Positions 61,777 to 64,000 of a stretch of 64,000 nucleotides of DNA are shown here, in pieces (within the stretch, counting starts at the first letter, position 1; every line of letters starts with the position of its first letter). Below the pieces are notes generated by a model. That model was not told where the DNA came from, ran no database searches, and saw nothing but the letters and a program-made list of their open reading frames with translations. The position numbers and the translations under genes are program-made. The DNA comes from Intestinimonas butyriciproducens (lineage in GTDB: Bacteria > Bacillota > Clostridia > Oscillospirales > Oscillospiraceae): assembly GCF_004154955.1 (NCBI RefSeq), contig NZ_CP011524.1, positions 2,294,001-2,358,000 of the forward strand. Reading direction: 5' to 3'.

Positions 61777-63480
61777 TCAGCCCCAGGCCTGTTCGACATA
61801 GTAGTTCACGAAGACCTCTTCGTCTCCCTGGAGACCTTCCTTGATCTCCACATTGTAGTTGTCGGAAAGGCCGGTGACCACGGGCACGGGGTAGTAGCCC
61901 TCCGCCTCGCTGGGATAGGTGGGCGTCTGCCCGGGCTCCGTGGCGGGGATGTCGATTTCCACAGCGTTGTCCGGGCGGGCGTCGGCATGGATGAACACTA
62001 CGGAGGAGGTGTTGCCGTCGGTATCGCTAACGTACTTCACCGACTGCATGGGCACTACGATGCAGTCGTCGGACTGACTGGCCACAAAGGAGTAGTCCAG
62101 CCACATACCGGCCAGCAGGGTGCCGCCGAAGTTGTCCACCTCCAGGGTCACGGGATAGCTGGTCATGCCGTTGGAGCTGTTCTCCCCCACGCTCATGTTG
62201 ATACTGGTGACCGTGCCCATAAAGCTGTTCCCGTTGTAGTCGGTGAGCTCCACCGCCATGCCGGGACTGACAAAGGAGATGTTCCGGTCGTCCACGGTGA
62301 TCTCCACCACCATGGTGGTGGTATTGGAAATGGTGATGACGGTCTCTCCGCTCTTGACCTCCGCGCCCTCGGTGAGGGTGCAGGTAGTGACCATGCCGTC
62401 GATGGGCGCAGTGGCGTTGAAGTTGCTCAGTGCCTTCTGGGCCTCGGTGAGCTTCTCCATGGCGTCGTCGATCTCCTTCTGCTTGGCACGCATGTCGGAG
62501 TCGATGGTGTCGGAACCCATCACCAGCAGGACGTCCCCGGCGTTCACATTGGCGTACCGCAGCAGATTGTCGGTCAGCAGGGGGCCTTCGGACTCGGTAA
62601 CGATCTTCCGCGTCTCATAGTACTCGGTCTCGCCGTTTGCATAGGGATAGATGGCGCTTCCGTCGGCGGCGGCGAGGGTGGCTGTGGCGGTCATCCCCTG
62701 GGTCAGGGTGCTGGGATTGTCAAATGCGATGACGACCTCAAAGTAGACCGAGCCCTCGGGAGATATGTAACTGACCTTGTTGATCTTCTCCACCGTGCCG
62801 TTGAAGCTGTCCATCACGGCGGGAATGGAGACGCTGACGCTCTGCCCCACCGCAATGTCGTTTTCATAGGCATAGCTGAAGTAGAGGGAGAGCTTGAGCT
62901 TTTTGTCGTTGACCAGTGTGGCCACCGCGGCGCCGTCCGCAACGTCGTCTCCCACCTGGAACTCGCTGATCTCCACCAGTTTGCCGGCAAAGGGGGCCCG
63001 GACGGTGAGGTTGTTGGCCTTCTTCACCAGATCGTTCATGTCCTTCTGGAGATTGTCCACCTTCTCCTGGGCGGCGGTGACCTCGTCCTCGGCGTCCTGG
63101 CTGCGGATGGTATAGAGAGGCTGCCCCGCGGTGACCGTATCGCCGGCGGTGACATAGACCTCCTGTACGGTGCCGCCCTGGGTCAGCGTGATGGCGGCGG
63201 ATTCCTTGGCTTTGGCGTTGCCGCTGCCCTGTACGGTGCTCTGGATCGAGGAGATCTGGGCCACGGCAGTCTGGATCTGGCTCTCCACCTCCTCCTTCTT
63301 GGTGAGAAAACGGTACAGGAAAACCCCGCCCACCGCCAGCGCCGCCAAGACGACCAGGGTGATGATGGTATTTCGGACCCTTTTCCGGTTTCTCTTCTTC
63401 TGCCCGCTGGACTTCTTGGGTGTTTCGGGCGGCGCGGGGGTCTCTACGGACGTCGCCTTCTGCTCTGTCATTTCAGCCAT
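61777..63480 (-). CDS. HlyD/MacA-type periplasmic-adaptor-like protein
   Basis: Protein of 567 residues. A cytosolic basic N-terminus (KKRNRKRVRN) and one membrane helix (about 40-58) precede a beta-barrel and lipoyl region with GGTVQEVYVTAGDTVTAGQP, a helical hairpin (about 130-165) and FNATAPIDGMVTTCTLTEGA, the second half of the lipoyl domain. The C-terminal barrel contains SFMGTVTSINMSVG and SDDCIVVPMQSVKYVSDTDG. It would link the permease and the exterior. GGAGGG lies before the ATG. It is the first gene of the operon. Adaptors of this length, with two lipoyl-like segments, are common in Clostridia. Confidence 0.88.
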   Translation of the reverse strand: MAEMTEQKATSVETPAPPETPKKSSGQKKRNRKRVRNTIITLVVLAALAVGGVFLYRFLTKKEEVESQIQTAVAQISSIQSTVQGSGNAKAKESAAITLTQGGTVQEVYVTAGDTVTAGQPLYTIRSQDAEDEVTAAQEKVDNLQKDMNDLVKKANNLTVRAPFAGKLVEISEFQVGDDVADGAAVATLVNDKKLKLSLYFSYAYENDIAVGQSVSVSIPAVMDSFNGTVEKINKVSYISPEGSVYFEVVIAFDNPSTLTQGMTATATLAAADGSAIYPYANGETEYYETRKIVTESEGPLLTDNLLRYANVNAGDVLLVMGSDTIDSDMRAKQKEIDDAMEKLTEAQKALSNFNATAPIDGMVTTCTLTEGAEVKSGETVITISNTTTMVVEITVDDRNISFVSPGMAVELTDYNGNSFMGTVTSINMSVGENSSNGMTSYPVTLEVDNFGGTLLAGMWLDYSFVASQSDDCIVVPMQSVKYVSDTDGNTSSVVFIHADARPDNAVEIDIPATEPGQTPTYPSEAEGYYPVPVVTGLSDNYNVEIKEGLQGDEEVFVNYYVEQAWG

Positions 63481-63765
63481 GTTGTATTCCCTCCTGAATT
63501 GCTGCGCATACTGATGCTATTGTACCACGCTCCTCCGGAAGCGTAATTACAAAGCAATGACAATTTCTTAAGGTTCTCTTAAGAGTTCTGTATGACGTGT
63601 CATTCATTAGACGATGCTCGACCCCGAAAAGTTACAGCATACGAAAGAAAAATTTGTTTGCCGCCGCGCCGGGCGCAATTCTCCGCACACAGTCTTGAAA
63701 ACATACTATTCCTGTGGTATTATAGGAACACAGTTTGGTATACTTTTAAGAATGAGGATGATTGC
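63481..63765. other. Divergent intergenic region, adaptor and Rrf2 genes
   Basis: About 285 bases with no credible gene. The minus strand has a TACAAT (63524-63519) that may be the -10 box of the efflux operon, with no good -35. The middle is AT-rich (about 63545-63660). The plus-strand promoter is listed separately. Confidence 0.45.
63695..63723 (+). promoter_or_regulatory. Promoter of the Rrf2-family gene
   Basis: TTGAAA (63695-63700) and TATTAT (63718-63723) are separated by 17 bases, about 43 bases before the ATG. A GTTTGGTATACTTTTAAG stretch downstream could be part of an autoregulatory site. Confidence 0.7.
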
Positions 63766-64000
63766 ATGAAAATTTCCACCAAGGGCCGCTACGCCCTGCG
63801 CCTGATGCTGGACCTGGCCCTGGCCTCTCCCGGGGAGCCGGTCCCCCTTCGGGACGTGGCCCAGCGGCAGGAGATTTCCGATAAATACCTGGAGCAGATC
63901 GTCACCCCTCTCTCCCGCGCCGGCCTGGTGCGCAGCGTCCGGGGCGCCGGCGGCGGCTATCTGCTGACCCGCGCCCCGTCCGCGTACACCGTGGGGGAGA
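63766..64000 (+). CDS. Rrf2 family transcriptional regulator (IscR/CymR-like), 3' end beyond window
   Basis: The visible 78 residues begin MKISTKGRYALRLMLDLALA, continue with VPLRDVAQRQEISDKYLEQI and SRAGLVRSVRGAGGGYLLTR, the winged helix-turn-helix of Rrf2 proteins. The Cys ligand region that separates IscR from CymR types is not in the window. Such regulators often begin iscS-iscU or cysteine-metabolism operons, and the downstream genes are cut off. A GAGGATG ribosome binding site precedes the ATG. Confidence 0.93.
   Translation, partial: MKISTKGRYALRLMLDLALASPGEPVPLRDVAQRQEISDKYLEQIVTPLSRAGLVRSVRGAGGGYLLTRAPSAYTVGE

Noticed and set aside
61165-63546. Antisense frame of 793 codons opposite the efflux genes
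   Set aside because: Its His/Gly/Val-rich composition is that of a shadow of GC-rich genes, with no family features.

Overview
The window is 64 kb of GC-rich (roughly 60 % by eye), densely packed chromosome from a low-copy Gram-positive (Firmicutes-type) bacterium. Evidence for Firmicutes: AGGAGG-type ribosome binding sites, frequent TTG and GTG starts, an alaS T-box leader, RNase M5, an LtaS-like lipoteichoic acid synthase, S-layer homology (SLH) proteins and DUF4250/DUF4177 small proteins. The combination of high GC with Clostridia-type genes suggests the Oscillospiraceae (Flavonifractor/Pseudoflavonifractor-like); this genus-level reading is inference. No rRNA, tRNA, CRISPR array, complete IS element or prophage was seen.

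Layout. 1-3.5 kb: exonuclease III (cut by the window edge), a phosphopantetheinyl transferase, and a glycolipid glycosyltransferase coupled to an LPG-synthase-type membrane protein. 3.5-5.2 kb: a CNNM/CorC transporter behind a structured leader with an attenuator-like hairpin. 5.2-11.9 kb (minus): small proteins, recG, RNase M5, holA, comEC. 12.2-16 kb (plus): a zinc ribbon-TIR-membrane-propeller protein followed by an SPFH-zinc ribbon protein, the most unusual module here. 16-19.5 kb (minus): HIT protein, DUF4250, alaS with its T-box. 19.5-25.6 kb: membrane protein, U32 peptidase, mltG, a Cys-rich miniprotein, a folate enzyme, DJ-1, tmk and a WecG/TagA glycosyltransferase. 25.7-28.7 kb (plus): a three-gene ABC importer. 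28.7-33.4 kb (minus): copper-amine-oxidase-like domain protein, S41 protease with SLH repeats, tandem PPK2. 33.6-36.9 kb: YitT-type membrane protein, beta-CASP nuclease, XRE-membrane regulator pair. 36.9-43.1 kb (minus): class C beta-lactamase-like hydrolase, LtaS-like enzyme with a coupled small protein, pyruvate kinase.

43.3-45.1 kb is a decaying sigma/anti-sigma locus: the ECF sigma gene is broken by a 7-bp tandem duplication and the next gene has two frameshifts. 45.4-49.4 kb: a DUF21-less CorC-like protein, a CLC transporter with CLC-F-type motifs, and an amidohydrolase. 49.4-50.2 kb is a small accessory patch (frameshifted small gene, XRE regulator, three-hairpin island) bounded by an exact 80-bp repeat that duplicates the start of sdaAB. 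50.2-57.3 kb (plus): two-subunit serine dehydratase, VOC protein, a three-gene O-acylation cluster (acyltransferase-3, MBOAT, DHHW) and an MFS transporter. 57.3-63.5 kb (minus): an 800-residue SLH protein and a MacAB-like efflux system. The right edge opens an Rrf2-family regulator.

Functionally the window is dominated by envelope biology (glycolipid and LTA synthesis, lytic transglycosylase, SLH proteins, O-acylation, efflux) mixed with core housekeeping (recG, holA, alaS, tmk, pyk). Starts were chosen from ribosome binding sites and family N-termini, so several are shorter than the longest reading frame.
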